Part shown: positions 10,710-21,864 of the stretch, in pieces
How the letters are laid out: each line of letters starts with the position of its first letter
Numbering within the stretch: the stretch's first letter is position 1
Assembly: GCA_007026445.1 (NCBI GenBank)
Contig: VDMD01000043.1
Coordinates: 124,001 to 188,000, forward strand
Origin: Schizophyllum amplum
Lineage: Eukaryota; Basidiomycota; Agaricomycetes; Agaricales; Schizophyllaceae
DNA: 64,000 nt
Reading direction: 5' to 3'
Made by a program: the position numbers and the translations under genes
Notes under the pieces: generated by a model
The model's input: only the letters and a program-made list of their open reading frames with translations
The model's database searches: none
What the model was told of the DNA's origin: nothing

Positions 10710-13147
10710 ATGCCATCAACGTCCGCGGGGATGCTTCAAGAGCCCACGTTCGTGAACTTCTCACGTCCTTTTCGCGACTTTGGGGTGTCCCTCACTGGGG
10801 ACTCGATTGACCGCTCCTTCAGCCCAGGTGTTCATGGAGATTCTGAGGAGGATTCTGGATCTGATACCGGGGATCCTGCAGCGGCTATGCACACGTCTTC
10901 AACTAGGCCGCGCACTAAATCAGGCCGAAAGCCACGAAAAAGTAAGATTGAGACATATTTGCCTTTCCAAGTCCTCATCGTTGATGCCTCCCCACAGACC
11001 CGTCTCGCGCAGAGCGCGCGCAAATTCGCATTATGAACTACCACGGTTGCTCTCGAGACAAGATAGCTGCTTTTGCAGACATAAGCGTCACCACCGTCAA
11101 AAAGGTTATCGACAATGTCAGGAATCCCCCGGACATTACAGCGGATGATCATTCGCACGTCGACAGAGCGTTCATGGCGAGATATCCGCCCAAACGCACC
11201 CCCTTTGAACTCAGGAAGCGGACACGCGCAGTAAGGTCCCTTTTGAAGCGTCCGTTGCTGCCGCTGACGGGAGTTTAATGTCAGTCCGAACACAAAGACG
11301 ACGCAGAATCGGAATCCGTTCGTGGCCTCGACGACAGCGTCGATTGTCGTGCCGGGAAGCGGCAAAAGCGCCTGCCTTGGACGCACGGGGAGGTACGTGT
11401 TGCGCACATACAATGTCGATGCATGTTCAGCTGACATTCATAAGCTTGAGCCTGAGGTCGTAGTCGAGAAGATCGATCTTAGGCGTCCTGAGAACACTGC
11501 TCATCCAGAGAAGTCATTGAGGGCACGTACGGCCATAGCGCCCGCAAAGCCGAAAAAAGCAGTCCAGGCGCCCCACAACACCTCGGCCAGCGCACCTGTC
11601 AATGCGGCTGCCGGCAGAAGTGGCGGTTCCTCGCTCACAGGCGGACGACCGGCTTGCCCGCATGCCACAGGCCTTCCCCCAGCGGAATCGCGACCAATTC
11701 CGCCCGTCGCCGCCTCCTCAGTGCCGCACACAGCGACGACACGCGCTGCCATCCCCATGATCGACCTCAATAACCCGGCATCTTTCTCGAGCACTGCGAC
11801 TTCACAACGAGCCCGAACACCCCCTTCGATCCCCGAGACCCCGGCGGCGGACGCGCAACCCGCCCTTGTCACTGCGTTCCTCGCCAACCTCGACATTGAT
11901 CTCTCGCGCTTCTACGACGACATCACAGCTGACAAGATCCGCTCTGTGCAAGACTTTGTATCTATACGCGAGTGGCCGGAGGACGAGCTCCGCAAAATAC
12001 TCAGGGAGGCGGTCCCCAAGCTCTCCGTGCTCGAGCGATGGGTCCTCGCCCGCGGAATACGTGAAATTGACGCGGACGGCAAGATAACGCCTAGTGAGGT
12101 CAAGGTACGCTCAAGAGCTGGATACCTATCACGGCTACCACTTATATTTGTTTATAGAAAGCACTAGACGCGGTTTCAAACGCGCGAAACGCGTACATAC
12201 GTGGTCTTTTTGTGGCTCCTAGCCTTGGCCTCTCACCGGACTTTTTGCCGCTTTTGCGGGCAGCGGGTTTGGACACATTTCAGGCGTTCGTCATTGTCAC
12301 GAGCCGGACGAAGGATCAGATGCAGCATCTACTTGAGGAGGCTTTACCGTCCCTCAAGCCGATTCCACGCTTTATCCTCGCGCATGCCCTACATCGCGTT
12401 CGACAGGATCTGAAATCGAAGAAACGGAGGATGCAAGAGCTGGTGAACGACCTCGAATCTGTCGACAACTACGCCGCTGCTGATGACGAGAACAATGTCG
12501 GTACTGGCGCCGAGGCCAATTACTCTGATTTCGCGCAGACTTTCCTTGCCGCGCTCGATCACGATCTCTCCCCATGGGCGGCACTGCTGTCAGGCGCCGG
12601 CCTGGCAAGTGCGCGAGTTGTTGCGACGCTTCGGGGGTGGACAGCGGAGGACCTGCACGCCATGTTCAAGGAATTGTGCCCGGACTTGCCCGTCGTCAAA
12701 CGCTGGGTCCTTGTACGTGGTATCCGGACTAGCGACCCGAATGGAGTCGTGAATAAGAGTGGGATGAGGGTGCGTATGACGGGCTCTTTTGTGCTTTTCT
12801 CTGAGCCTATCTATTGGTGCTCCTCTGTCCAGTTTCTCGAGCATGGATATCGAAGTGCGACCTACTGACTATATTCATAGGCTGCGGTCGACGCAGTCCT
12901 GGACGCCTGGACGCTACCCGCGACCAGGCTTCTCACAACGTTTGCGCACGACCTCTCCGAGTTCCTCCCCGCCTTTACCGCCGCTCATCTTGGGACGCAC
13001 GGCGCGCTCGGGGTATTGATGAGTTTGAAGACGCGACAGCTCAAAGGCTGGGAAAGTGACGAACTGCACGCGATGTTCAAGGAGGTGCTCCCGGGGCTAG
13101 GGGTGATCAAGCGGTATGTGTTGGTGAAGGGTCTGACTGGAATGTAA
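10710..13147 (+). CDS. HTH protein with four SAM-like modules (HTH-4M), 701 aa
   Basis: Six exons: 10710-10941, 10998-11230, 11285-11392, 11451-12104, 12158-12769 and 12881-13147. All junctions are in phase and were checked against the paralogue at 58.3-61.0 kb. A short acidic N-terminus is followed by a basic patch (KSGRKPRKS). Next is a helix-turn-helix at residues 80-116 (SRAERAQIRIMNYHGCS..KIAAFADISVTTVKKVI), shaped like homeodomain-like HTHs of transposases and regulators. A low-complexity Pro/Thr linker follows. Four modules of about 70 residues lie near 328-396, 427-490, 534-599 and 620-700. Each has the pattern hF-LanLdhDLS-hh--L---gL-s---h--hr-W--deLh-hl-Eh-P-L-vh-RwVLvrGhR, which resembles a SAM or other small helical domain. 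I do not recognise the family; a DNA-binding role is inferred from the HTH only. A BTB gene follows 436 bp downstream. Confidence 0.75.
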
Positions 13148-13583
13148 AGGTGCTTGAACGACGCGGCCCCGGGGGGAGGAGAATGGGGCGTGTGGTGACT
13201 GAAAGTTCGGACGGAATGGTGCGGGACGGAGCTCGCGCCCGAGATGGTGCTCGTGGTAGGGTGTTGTGCAAAATGAAATGCTACGAAGGATGTCGGGAAA
13301 AGTTTACTAAGTCTTTGGGCAGTAGCGTATACGACGGGTCGAAGGACCTGGTGATTAGTCATGCTCGCCTCGAGTCATTCATTTCCCCCCTCGGCATTCG
13401 GCACGCGCTCGCCGAAAGGTGTCTCAGATCGCGATCGGCCATAAAGTGTTTGTGGCTCGTTTTGGCAATTTTGGTCTTTCTTGTTTCCTTCCTTCGTGAG
13501 CCTCAGCTGTCGTCGCGCGCGACACATATCATCGCGCCCTGCTTCTGAATTTTGACCTCCTCCAAAATACTGCACTGCTCACC
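13148..13583. other. Intergenic region between HTH-4M and BTB genes
   Basis: 436 bases with no credible coding frame. It holds the 3' flank of HTH-4M and the presumed promoter of the BTB gene. No repeat or RNA gene seen. Confidence 0.5.
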
Positions 13584-14666
13584 ATGTCCCTCAGCCCGAA
13601 ATGCCACGAGAAATGTACGTCTCAGACCTACGTTTCCGTTAGCCCGTCTGACAGTCGCGCCCAGTTTCCGACTCCACCCCGACCACCATTGCCTTTGTTT
13701 CCTGCGATAAAACGACCTTCCACATCGAGCGCGCCGTGCTCGAGCGTGCCGCCGACTTCATGCCGCCTTCTAGCGAGGTACCCTCATCACCGACGGAGCC
13801 CGTCCAGCTGTCCGAGAACGCCGCCACCCTCGCCCTCCTCTTTCGTTTCGCCTACTGCGAGTTCAACATAGACCTCGACATCGTGCCTTTCGAGACCGTC
13901 GCGGCGCTAGCGGAGGCGGCGGACAAATACGTTGTCTACTCGGCCATGGCAGTGTGTCGTGTGTACATGAAGTGCGTCCTTTTTCCGCCTGTAAAGCGAC
14001 CACCTCCCTGCCGCTTGCCACAAACATACCTTCGAACTCGCGATTGACTCTCTTACTTGTTTGCGCAGGGGCCAGGCCAAGGATCACCCGGTCGAGGTCA
14101 TGCAGTACGCCGCGAAGCACAACCATTGCGACATTCTTGACGTCGTGGCCCCGTACACCGTCGGTACAAGTTTTCGCACTATGCGAGAAATTCTGCCCTT
14201 GCCGATGCTAGTCGCATGGGTACGCTATCTTCGTATATGATAACTCTTCACCGAACTCATCTGGATTCTTCGACGACAGGCTGTCTTCAATGACGACTTG
14301 CAGCAAGCCGCGCAAGCGATGATGCGTGTCCGCTGGTGTCCCGACCACCGCAGAATCTGCCACGCTACCGACGACATGCTCATCGGCTACGCCGAGGATG
14401 GCTCTGAGGGCCCAGAACCCAGCGAGCCCTGCAAGCTCGGCGATGATCAAGATGCGATATGGTGGGACATCAACGAAAAAATTATCGCTGCCTTGCGCTT
14501 AAACGATGTGCTGATGTTGGCGAGCTGGGACTTCCCGGAGGTGATCACGGATGAGATGGTTCGCCGCGTGCGGCGCTGTGACTTTTGCTCGCAGTACATC
14601 GACAGGTTGAAGGACGACTTCGCCAGATGTAAAATAACGTGCAGGCTATTCACGAGTTTGTTGTAG
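13584..14666 (+). CDS. BTB/POZ protein with C-terminal CxxC region, 291 aa
   Basis: Exons 13584-13614, 13665-13971, 14069-14219 and 14280-14666, with intron phases 1, 2 and 0. Exon 1 is MSLSPKCHEK. The BTB part reads TIAFVSCDKTTFHIERAVL, then a PTEPVQLSEN segment, TLALLFRFAYCEFNIDLD and VAALAEAADKYVVYSAMAVC. Exon 3 is GQAKDHPVEVMQYAAKHNHC..APYTVGTSF. Exon 4 is a separate C-terminal region with PCKLGDDQDAIWWDINEKI and CDFCSQYIDRLKDDFARC, so one Cys plus a CxxC could bind zinc (inference). The closest relative is the gene at 61.4-62.5 kb; both sit beside an HTH-4M gene. Confidence 0.88.
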
Positions 14667-15202
14667 TCACCGTGTGGATGACCAGTTATTCAATGAAAAT
14701 CCCGCCTGTTTGAACGAACCGCCTCGAGGGCACAGTCGTTCAGTTTGACCTTCCCCTCCTCTTCGTCCGCAGCTCAAATCCTGGTCCACAATTTTGCTTG
14801 AGCTAGAGCGCGAGCTCTGCATACATCGGCGCTCTGGCCGCGTCCAGCACAACAACTCAAGTGGTGCCTACTACACCGTACCTTCACTAGCACTGCTTGA
14901 AACTCGGCGGCTTTTTGGACATCGCATCGTCGTGTATGACGAGCTTACGACTTGGCCCATCCAGTCTGGAGACTCTCGGATAGAGCCGAACGCGAAGCCC
15001 AATACTGGGCATCTCAATCCATGATGTCGAATATCTACGAGGGCAGGGAGGAGGGATCCGGACCGGCAGCCGCCGAGAGAGAATAGCGCAACGAAGAAGG
15101 CGTCCGTGAGGCCAATGCCGCCGTTGTTAACCAGGACAGGGGTGCAGACGTGCGATACATACGATGGTATTTCTATAGGGAAGATATATACTCTTTAGAT
15201 AC
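14667..15202. other. Intergenic region between convergent BTB genes
   Basis: 536 bases holding the 3' flanks of two converging BTB genes. No repeat, RNA gene or coding frame stands out. Confidence 0.5.
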
Positions 15203-16237
15203 CTACAAAAAGCTAGTAAAATCGCGGATTTTGTTATCAATGACCCGCCATGCATACTCCCTCCATTCGAACAGTCTCGTGTAGCAGTACGGACAGCTCT
15301 CCAGACGAGCAAACATGTCGTCCTTGACGGACAGAGCGCCGAAAATGTCTAGCTGCCCGCCCGTTGATACGAGCGCGTACATAATTCGTTTGTGTATCGC
15401 ATCCCACGTCGCTTGCTGCTTGTCGCCGAGCCCGCAAGCCTCTTTGGGGGGCGGAAACCAGACTTCTTCCGGGTCTGTCCAATAATACTTCATATTTTCT
15501 TGGGTGACGTGGAGGACCTCCTTGTCAAATTGTCCCTTGACCATGGCCTGCATCGCTTGTTGATGAGCGTCGTTAAAAAGAACCTGCGGTAAGTTCCCAG
15601 TCAGATGTGCTCGAAGAAGAGAATCGGTCGTCGGAACTCACCCAAGGAATTAGATAGTGATCGGGTAGGATCTCCTGCATGGTGGCGACGGCAGTGCCCA
15701 CGGTGTACGGCGCGACGGCGTCGAGGATGTCTCGAAAGTCGTGCTTGGCTGCATATTGCATGACCTCGACCGGATGCGCCTTGGCCTGGCTTCTGCACAA
15801 CGGGGTCAATTTTCGAGCTCAGAGAGCTGAATATTGGCACGCACTTCATATATTGCCGACAAACAGTCGTAGCTGAGTAGACTTGATACTTCTGCGCTGC
15901 CTCGGCGAGAGCAGCGACAGTGCTGAACGACGGGCGATCAAGGTCGATATCTTCTTCGCTATTGACGAAGCGGAATAGGAGCTCGAGGGTGTATGAATCC
16001 TCGAGCAGTTTAGGGGGCGGCGCTGGCGGTATGAAAGCGTTGGGAGGCGGCATGAAATGAGTCATGCGGTCGAGGTCTTCACGCTCAACGTGGAAAACCC
16101 GCTTGTCGCAGGAGACGAAGGCGGCAGTGGTCTGCGTGGATACGGAAACTGGGCACGCCGATCGTTAGACGCGACACTGTGCGCGAGGCTAACTCACAAC
16201 CGGCTCACAACGCACATTTCCTAACCTCGGAGGACAT
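15203..16237 (-). CDS. BTB/POZ protein with C-terminal CxxC region, 285 aa
   Basis: Exons 16237-16216, 16148-15845, 15792-15642 and 15583-15203; phases 1, 2, 0. The first exon is only MSSEVRK plus one base. The BTB part reads TTAAFVSCDKRVFHVERED, a Pro-rich loop (FIPPAPPPK), TLELLFRFVNSEEDIDLD and VAALAEAAQKYQVYSATTVC. Exon 3 carries AHPVEVMQYAAKHDFRDILD and APYTVGTAVATMQ. Exon 4 has ACGLGDKQQATW and CPYCYTRLFEW, the putative metal motif. Divergent from the BTB gene at 17.2 kb with a 971-bp spacer. Role as an adaptor is inferred from the family. Confidence 0.88.
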
Positions 16238-17208
16238 GGCGAACGAATGTCGGTTATGCGAAGCCGACGAGAGTGGGGGCGAAAGGAGGAGGGCCGCGAT
16301 TAATGATTTGAAAAATCAAGCTCTTTATGGGCGATTGTAATTGAGTCATTTGTTGACATGCGCGTGACACCAGGGAAAATACGGCACCGCGGATGAAGAT
16401 ATGGTGGAGGATGAGGTCACACTGTGAACAGCCAAAGAACAGGATCTGGATCGGAGGAGACTGAGAATATGGACGTCGCAGATGCAGCCTACGACCGGCC
16501 CATACGTGAGATTCCGAAGTTATAAGCATAAGTACACTGATTTGAAGTCTAGCCGTTGCTTGGGCCTGGGGGGAAATTTTCCCCTCTTGGCCGTATAGGT
16601 GATAATATGAACAGCCAGAAAATGTACCATGAGAGTCGAAAGCAGGCTGCAAGGAGATCGTGGCAGAACACGGGTTTCTCGGCCCGCTCGAGCGGATAGA
16701 TCCGGCCGGGCCGGAACATCCGAATTTGCCTCTTCTGGTCCGTTCAACGGTCAACCTGCTCTGCTCCTGCTCTCACAATGATATTCGAGGACGAGGTCCC
16801 CCGCGCACCACTCCATTATTCCCCGGCGCAAGGCTCAACATCCAAACGAGCCATGTTCCTCCAATATGACATATATGAACAATAAGGTTCCCGCCTTGAG
16901 CAACTTGTCTGGAAAAAACGGGCCCGGTGCGTTCGTCAGCTATCGGTACACTGGTCTCAATACTAAGCTATGGTTTCGCAGAGCTTTTGACGATCACGAA
17001 ACTCTCGAGAACTCCAAGCAACCCCCCTCCCTCCTTCCCATCTGGAACGCGCGGTCGGCACGCGACAAGCTCACCGTGTTGCACGCGACAACAAAGAAAC
17101 CCTGCACGAGGCGCTCGATCTTCCGCAAACGGCCTGTCTTCTCTGCAGACACCATCATATTCCAGCCTCTCCGCCGTCTCGCCTGACGCAAGCCAACTTT
17201 CTCTGCGA
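16238..17208. promoter_or_regulatory. Spacer between two divergent BTB genes
   Basis: 971 bases upstream of both neighbours, so it must contain two promoters or one bidirectional promoter. It is less GC-rich than the genes. No motif shared with other BTB promoters was found, and reading frames here have no family features. Confidence 0.4.
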
Positions 17209-18198
17209 TGGCAGCGCCGAACCTCACGTCAACGCCTTCGCGCGTGTCCGAACGATGTGCGTCGCCTTTATCACCGCTATTGTCGCATACTGACTATCGT
17301 GCACAGTCTCTTCGAGCTCAGCGACGACAATAACGTTCGTCTCGAGCGACAACATGCGCTTCAACATCGAACGCGCGAGGCTCGATCGCGCGGCGGACTT
17401 CGTTCCCCCACAGGACCTCCAGAGTTCTCCGACCGAGCTCGTTCCTCTCACTGAGGACGCGGGGACTCTTGATCTTCTGTTCCGCTTCGTCTACTGCGAA
17501 AGGCACGTCTCGCTCGAAGGAATGTCGTTTGAGCGCATCGCAGCCCTGGCGGAGGCGGCGGAGAAATACCTAGTGTATTCTGCGATGGCCATATGTCACA
17601 TATACATGAAGTGCGTGGTCTCCACTTCCTTTGCTGCGGAATGCTCATGAACTTACGCAGGGCCCAGTACAAGGCTCACCCGCTCGAATTCATGCAGTAC
17701 GCCATCCGGCATTATCCCGAGCTCGTCGACACCGTCGCGCCATACACTGTGGGGAACGAGCTTGTCATCATGAAGGACATTCTTCCAGGAGGATACGTGG
17801 TACCCTGGGTATGTCGAGTCCCTCACTGTATCTACGCCCTGTACGCTCAACGTTCCTTCATCGAGGTCCTCTTCAACACCGCGTACTACGAGATCGCACA
17901 GCACACCACGCGTTGGATTAACAAGCACCTCGGCCACTATGGCCCTATACAGTGCCACAACAGGCCTTGCGCGCTTGGGGAGGGCGAGGACGAGGCGTGG
18001 GGATGGCTCGAACGCGAGCTCGCGCACGCGCTTTTGACGACGGGTGGACGCGGACTGCTGGACCTGGACAAGGTGTTCACGGACGAGATGATGCATAGTC
18101 TGGAGAGGTGTGAAGGCTGCCAGCAGACGCTGCGCCTGTGGAAGAAGGAGCTCGAACGTGTCGTCGGTGAGGTACCGAAATTCACGTCCTTCCTGTAG
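17209..18198 (+). CDS. BTB/POZ protein with C-terminal CxxC region, 277 aa
   Basis: Exons 17209-17257, 17307-17610, 17661-17808 and 17866-18198; phases 1, 2, 0. Exon 1 is MAAPNLTSTPSRVSER. The BTB part reads ITFVSSDNMRFNIERARLD, TLDLLFRFVYCERHVSLEG and IAALAEAAEKYLVYSAMAIC. Exon 3, with AHPLEFMQYAIRHYPELVD, is one codon shorter than in paralogues. Exon 4 has PCALGEGEDEAWGWLERE and CEGCQQTLRLWKKELE and ends KFTSFL. Intact. An F-box gene follows in the same direction within about 230 bp. Confidence 0.88.
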
Positions 18199-18359
18199 AG
18201 TTGTGCCAGAATACGAATCCACGCTCTCGGCTTTATTGTTTTCTCCATTGTTCCCGTGTACAGGAAGCGGTGAGTTCGAACTCGCGTCATGATCATGCGA
18301 CCCTGGGAATTGTCTGGGGTTCTCGCCCGACGTACGTGCGTCACTGTCCTGCTTCCATC

Positions 18360-20225
18360 GTGTCCATCGTCGTCTTGGGCTCCTCTCTGGCTTCAACGTT
18401 GTCTACGACGGCCGAAGCGATCTTACAGATGAGCGACAACCTCACCACAGATGAGGTGCGTACTATAGACATCGCCCGTTTTCAAGCCATTGATGAGCGC
18501 CTTTCCTAGTTTGACGATCTCGGGCGCTCGTCGTCGCAGGTCGTTCCGGCGGTGAAACACGCTCAAAGCCTCGCGAAACTTACTCGAAACCAGCATCGCG
18601 CGCTGTTCGACATGTTACCCAGCGAGCTGCTGGGCCACATCTTCGAATTCGTCCTTCCTTACACTGCCGACTTCCTGCCTACATGGCCGATGTTCACCAG
18701 GTTGCATCAGCAATTAGTCAATATCACGTACGTCTGCAGGCATTGGCGCGACGTCGCGCGTGGCTCTCCGTCCCTCTGGTCTGTTGTCGATTTATGCAAG
18801 GTGACTGACGGCCCCGGCGGCACTCCTCCGAGCCTCGGGGACGTCGGTGAAGAGTTCCTTCGACGCTCAGGGAGTGTTCCGCTCACGGTGTTCTACATCA
18901 CTCGTATGAGGGAAGCTATCTCCACCTCCGCCTTCCGCAATTTGGAGCCTATTGTCCATGACCATGGCGACCGCATCACCCACCTACATATCCGCATGAT
19001 GGGCTCGGGTTCACTCACCGGGATATTTTCCTGGCCAGCACCTGCCCTGTGCAGCTTATCGCTCTACACGCACGGGTTCATTCGTGATGAGGGTAATGCC
19101 GGCAACGGTGTCCCGCTCTTCTCTGGACAGGCGCCGCTCTTGCGCAAGGTGGCCTTCTTGGAATGCTTTCCGTCGCGCGTACATCGATATGTCAACAACC
19201 TCACGCACATCGCCTTGTATTTCATTCCCGGAGGCTCCGCCCTCGATAGCCTCTTGGACATGCTCGAGCGCAGTCCACGTCTCGAGTACTTGCTCATTGC
19301 CAGCACCGCTCGATTCGGACCACGTCGGCCATTGACACACGTCGCCTTCGGGGCGGCTCGCAGTATAGCTCTCCCGCAACTGTCCGAGTTGTACTTCAGC
19401 GGCGTGCCAGTAGGCGGCTCATGGCTCTCCCACATCCTCTCCTGTGTGAGAGTCTCGGAGAACTGCGATCTCCGAGTGCGGCCGATACGGGAGGAGGCAT
19501 TCGATGATTATACGCGCCCATGGCACCTGTCATTCCTTCCCTCGCCAATCTCATTCCCCCCGCTTCTATACATCGACCACGTTCAGATCAAGATCTCGGC
19601 CGTCGAAAGCCCTCTTGAGTGCGCCGTCCACTCGGGTGGCTTGTACACCACTATCGACAGATACATATCTCAGTTCGACCTGCCCGAATGGGTGACGCTG
19701 GGCGGTATGCACTCGCACCTCGTTCTCATCCTCGTGGATGGCCTGCACAACAACCCGACGATGTTGCCCCAGATCCTGCTCAGATGGCCCGCACTACAGT
19801 CCCTCGAAATCGTCGACAATCACAACAACACTGTTTTGGTATGTGAAGCCCTGCAGGCGTATAAGCCCGACCACGCCGCGGCCACCGCGTCGCTTGGGCT
19901 CTGTCACGATCTGCGCAGGATCGACTGGCTGACCACCGACTGCTCCAACTTGGAGCCTATTCGTGCGATGGCGGAGGGTCGCATGCGCAGCGGAGCGCCA
20001 CTGCAGGAAGTGCAGATCCGCAGAGAGATTTCCGGCACGGTACAAAGGTCGATCTATGGTATCACTGCGGACGTTGGGTTTGTCCAGGAATATGATATGC
20101 TCGAGGGTGAGGAATGTCTATCGGTGACAGACATCGTCAGCATGCACTCAGAGGCACTGGCGCCTCGCCTCCCGGACGGCAGCACGAACTTGGAGAGGTG
20201 GGCAAACAATGGTTCGCCTTACTAA
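18360..20225 (+). CDS. F-box protein; ancestral start codon changed to GTG
   Basis: Exon 1 ends at 18455, the intron is 54 bp, and exon 2 is 18510-20225. In paralogues exon 1 starts ATGTCCGTC and encodes 32 residues. Here the same position (18360) reads GTGTCCATC and the rest aligns (LASTLSTTAEAILQMSDNLTTDE). The first in-frame ATG is 18429, giving a 580-aa protein that starts MSDNLTTDE and still holds the whole F-box (LFDMLPSELLGHIFEFVLPY...VCRHWRDVARGSPSLWSVVDLC). The leucine-rich C-terminal region is uninterrupted. Predicted SCF receptor, probably functional from the inner ATG. Close relatives are at 30.6 kb (+), 51 kb (-) and 55.8 kb (-). Confidence 0.8.
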
Positions 20226-20389
20226 ATCATACATTCGGGGACCAAAGCAGAAGTCTATGTAATGTAATTTTATGCAGAAATCCTCCACTAAGAGACCAAA
20301 AAGGTTCAACGCTTGAGCGCGCCGAGCCTGAGCCTTGCAGGTGCAACGACACGATAGGTTGGGAAACCTATCCAGAGAAACAATACCAA

Positions 20390-20545
20390 ATAGTCTGCGA
20401 CACTGACACCATTGTGGTTGCTTCCGACATCACCTTTTAGGACTGGCGAATAGTCCGCAGGCTTGACAAAGCAGCGTTCGACATGTGCGACGAAGGATAA
20501 CCGTTCGTAAACTTTTCCTTTGGTGATCACGACTGGGGACTTGAT
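20390..20545 (+). pseudogene. Relic of the 5' end of an HTH-4M gene
   Basis: The upstream strings CAAATAGTC, GCGACACTGACACCATTG and GGCTTGACAAAG match the upstream region of the HTH-4M gene on the minus strand (61.0-61.1 kb). A start follows at 20482 reading ATGTGCGACGAAGGA, then a stop, then CCGTTCGTAAACTTTTC, matching MRNEG.LFVNFS of the intact gene. No further exons follow. The 3' end of an HTH-4M relic in the same orientation is at 24.3-25.1 kb. Confidence 0.6.
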
Positions 20546-21093
20546 TAGCTCCTCGACGCCATTCGCGCTGACGACGCCGTCTGCCGCCCGCTGTCCCTCA
20601 GCGTTCAGGAGTGACGCTCTCGGGTGAACGGGCATCCGATGTTGCTAGGCTCGGACGGTACGCATGACGGCGATGTTCTGGGCGATCAGGCAACGGCGGC
20701 GCATGCTACGGAAGCTGGGTCACCTTCAGTGAGTGCGGCTCGTTGCGGTTGGCAGGTGAAGAGACGGTGGCTGATGCGATGGTCTAGAGCATGGACGACG
20801 AGGCTCGGTAGACGATCAGGTGAAGGGAGGTATTGAATATGTTCGGGAAGGCGGCGCAGTGACGGCCGGGATATGGCCGGGATATGTTTCTCTGTCACGG
20901 GGAGGGTTCGAACTTGCTTGGAACTTGCCGTTTCGTGACGACGGCATCCGCCGCATGGTGGACGCGCGTACGCGGTGGCCTTTGTCTTTGACATTGTCGT
21001 TTCACGACCGTGTTGCGAGAGCCGGTACGTCCTGACGGCTTTCCCCTTGGTATCTACCTTGACGAGTACTGCTACCCAACAGTGCACGACGCC

Positions 21094-21266
21094 ATGGCGC
21101 ATGACAATCCACCGACGAGCACGGTCGCCACAGACATGGCTGCCCGCACCGCGGCCTTTGTTTCGGCCCCGGAGCAGATCTCAGCTAGTGAAGATTCTTC
21201 GCCGCAGCTCGATTTACCTTTCCAGAGCGTCGACTCCGAGAACGCGCAACCGAGCGCGCTCCACCA
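21094..21266 (+). pseudogene. Displaced 5' coding part of the 21.9-kb F-box gene
   Basis: A frame from ATG 21094 reads MAHDNPPTSTVATDMAARTA, then SAPEQISASEDSSPQLDLPF, ending QPSALHH at the left edge of a foldback element. Joining 21266 directly to 21837 (one copy of the flanking CCA kept) continues in frame as QHIVAELETPMRRLPAELL into the F-box. So this was very probably the N-terminal coding part before the insertion. As it stands it runs into the transposon and stops at about 21336. Confidence 0.7.
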
Positions 21267-21833
21267 CACGAGTGGCAGGGCGACCTTTTTGGCGGTAAAA
21301 AAAATGTCTAAAAAAGTGTCTAAAAACATGCCCTAAAACAGGCCTTTTCTGCAGGCAGAAAGATGTCCTTTTTGGCGATGAAAAGATGTACAAAAGCCAC
21401 ATGTTTCTGGCTGCAAAAAGTGCTTGTTTTATTGTTCAGGAAAGTCTCTTTTTTGCAGCCTAAAGCCGAGCTTTTTTGAGTGTTTTGTTGCTGTTGTAAA
21501 CAATGTTTTTTTACCAACAAAAACATGCCTGTATAAAAACCCAATGATTTTACCACCAAAAACACGACCTGGAGTTTTTTTGGCAGCAAAAAACAGATCA
21601 TTTCTCGCCCAAAAAGCCCTCCAAAAACATCCGGCTTTAGGTTGCGAAAAAGAGACTTTTCTGAACAATAAAACAAGCCCTTTTTGCAGCCAGAAACATG
21701 TGGCTTTTGTACATCTTTTCATCGCCAAAAAGGACGTCTTTCTGCCTGCAGAAAAGGCCTGTTTTAGGGCATGTTTTTAGACACTTTTTAAGACATTTTT
21801 TTTACCGCCAAAAAAGTCGCCCTGCCACTCGTG
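21267..21833. mobile_element. 567-bp foldback element (MITE-like) in an F-box gene
   Basis: The two ends are inverted copies of each other over roughly 200 bp, starting CACGAGTGGCAGGGCGAC and ending with its complement, with few differences. A 3-bp direct repeat CCA flanks it (21264-21266 and 21834-21836). Ends in CAC...GTG with a 3-bp target duplication recall CACTA/EnSpm-type elements, but the fit is loose and no transposase is present. It is AT-rich and full of A and T runs, unlike its GC-rich surroundings. Nearly the same peptide is read from both strands because of the palindrome; that is not a gene. Confidence 0.9.
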
Positions 21834-21864
21834 CCAGCACATTGTAGCCGAACTAGAGACACCC

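Noticed and set aside
16254..16869. Frames of 60-170 codons between the divergent BTB genes
   Set aside because: No family motif, no splice logic, and they overlap each other on both strands.
18255..18300. GAGTTCGAACTCGC string considered as the T-arm of a tRNA gene
   Set aside because: It is a short palindrome; no acceptor, D or anticodon stems can be placed around it.
20880..20930. GGGTTCGAACTTG considered as a tRNA box B
   Set aside because: No matching box A or cloverleaf nearby.
21320..21780. Two nearly identical 118-residue peptides on opposite strands
   Set aside because: They are the same sequence read from both arms of the foldback element.
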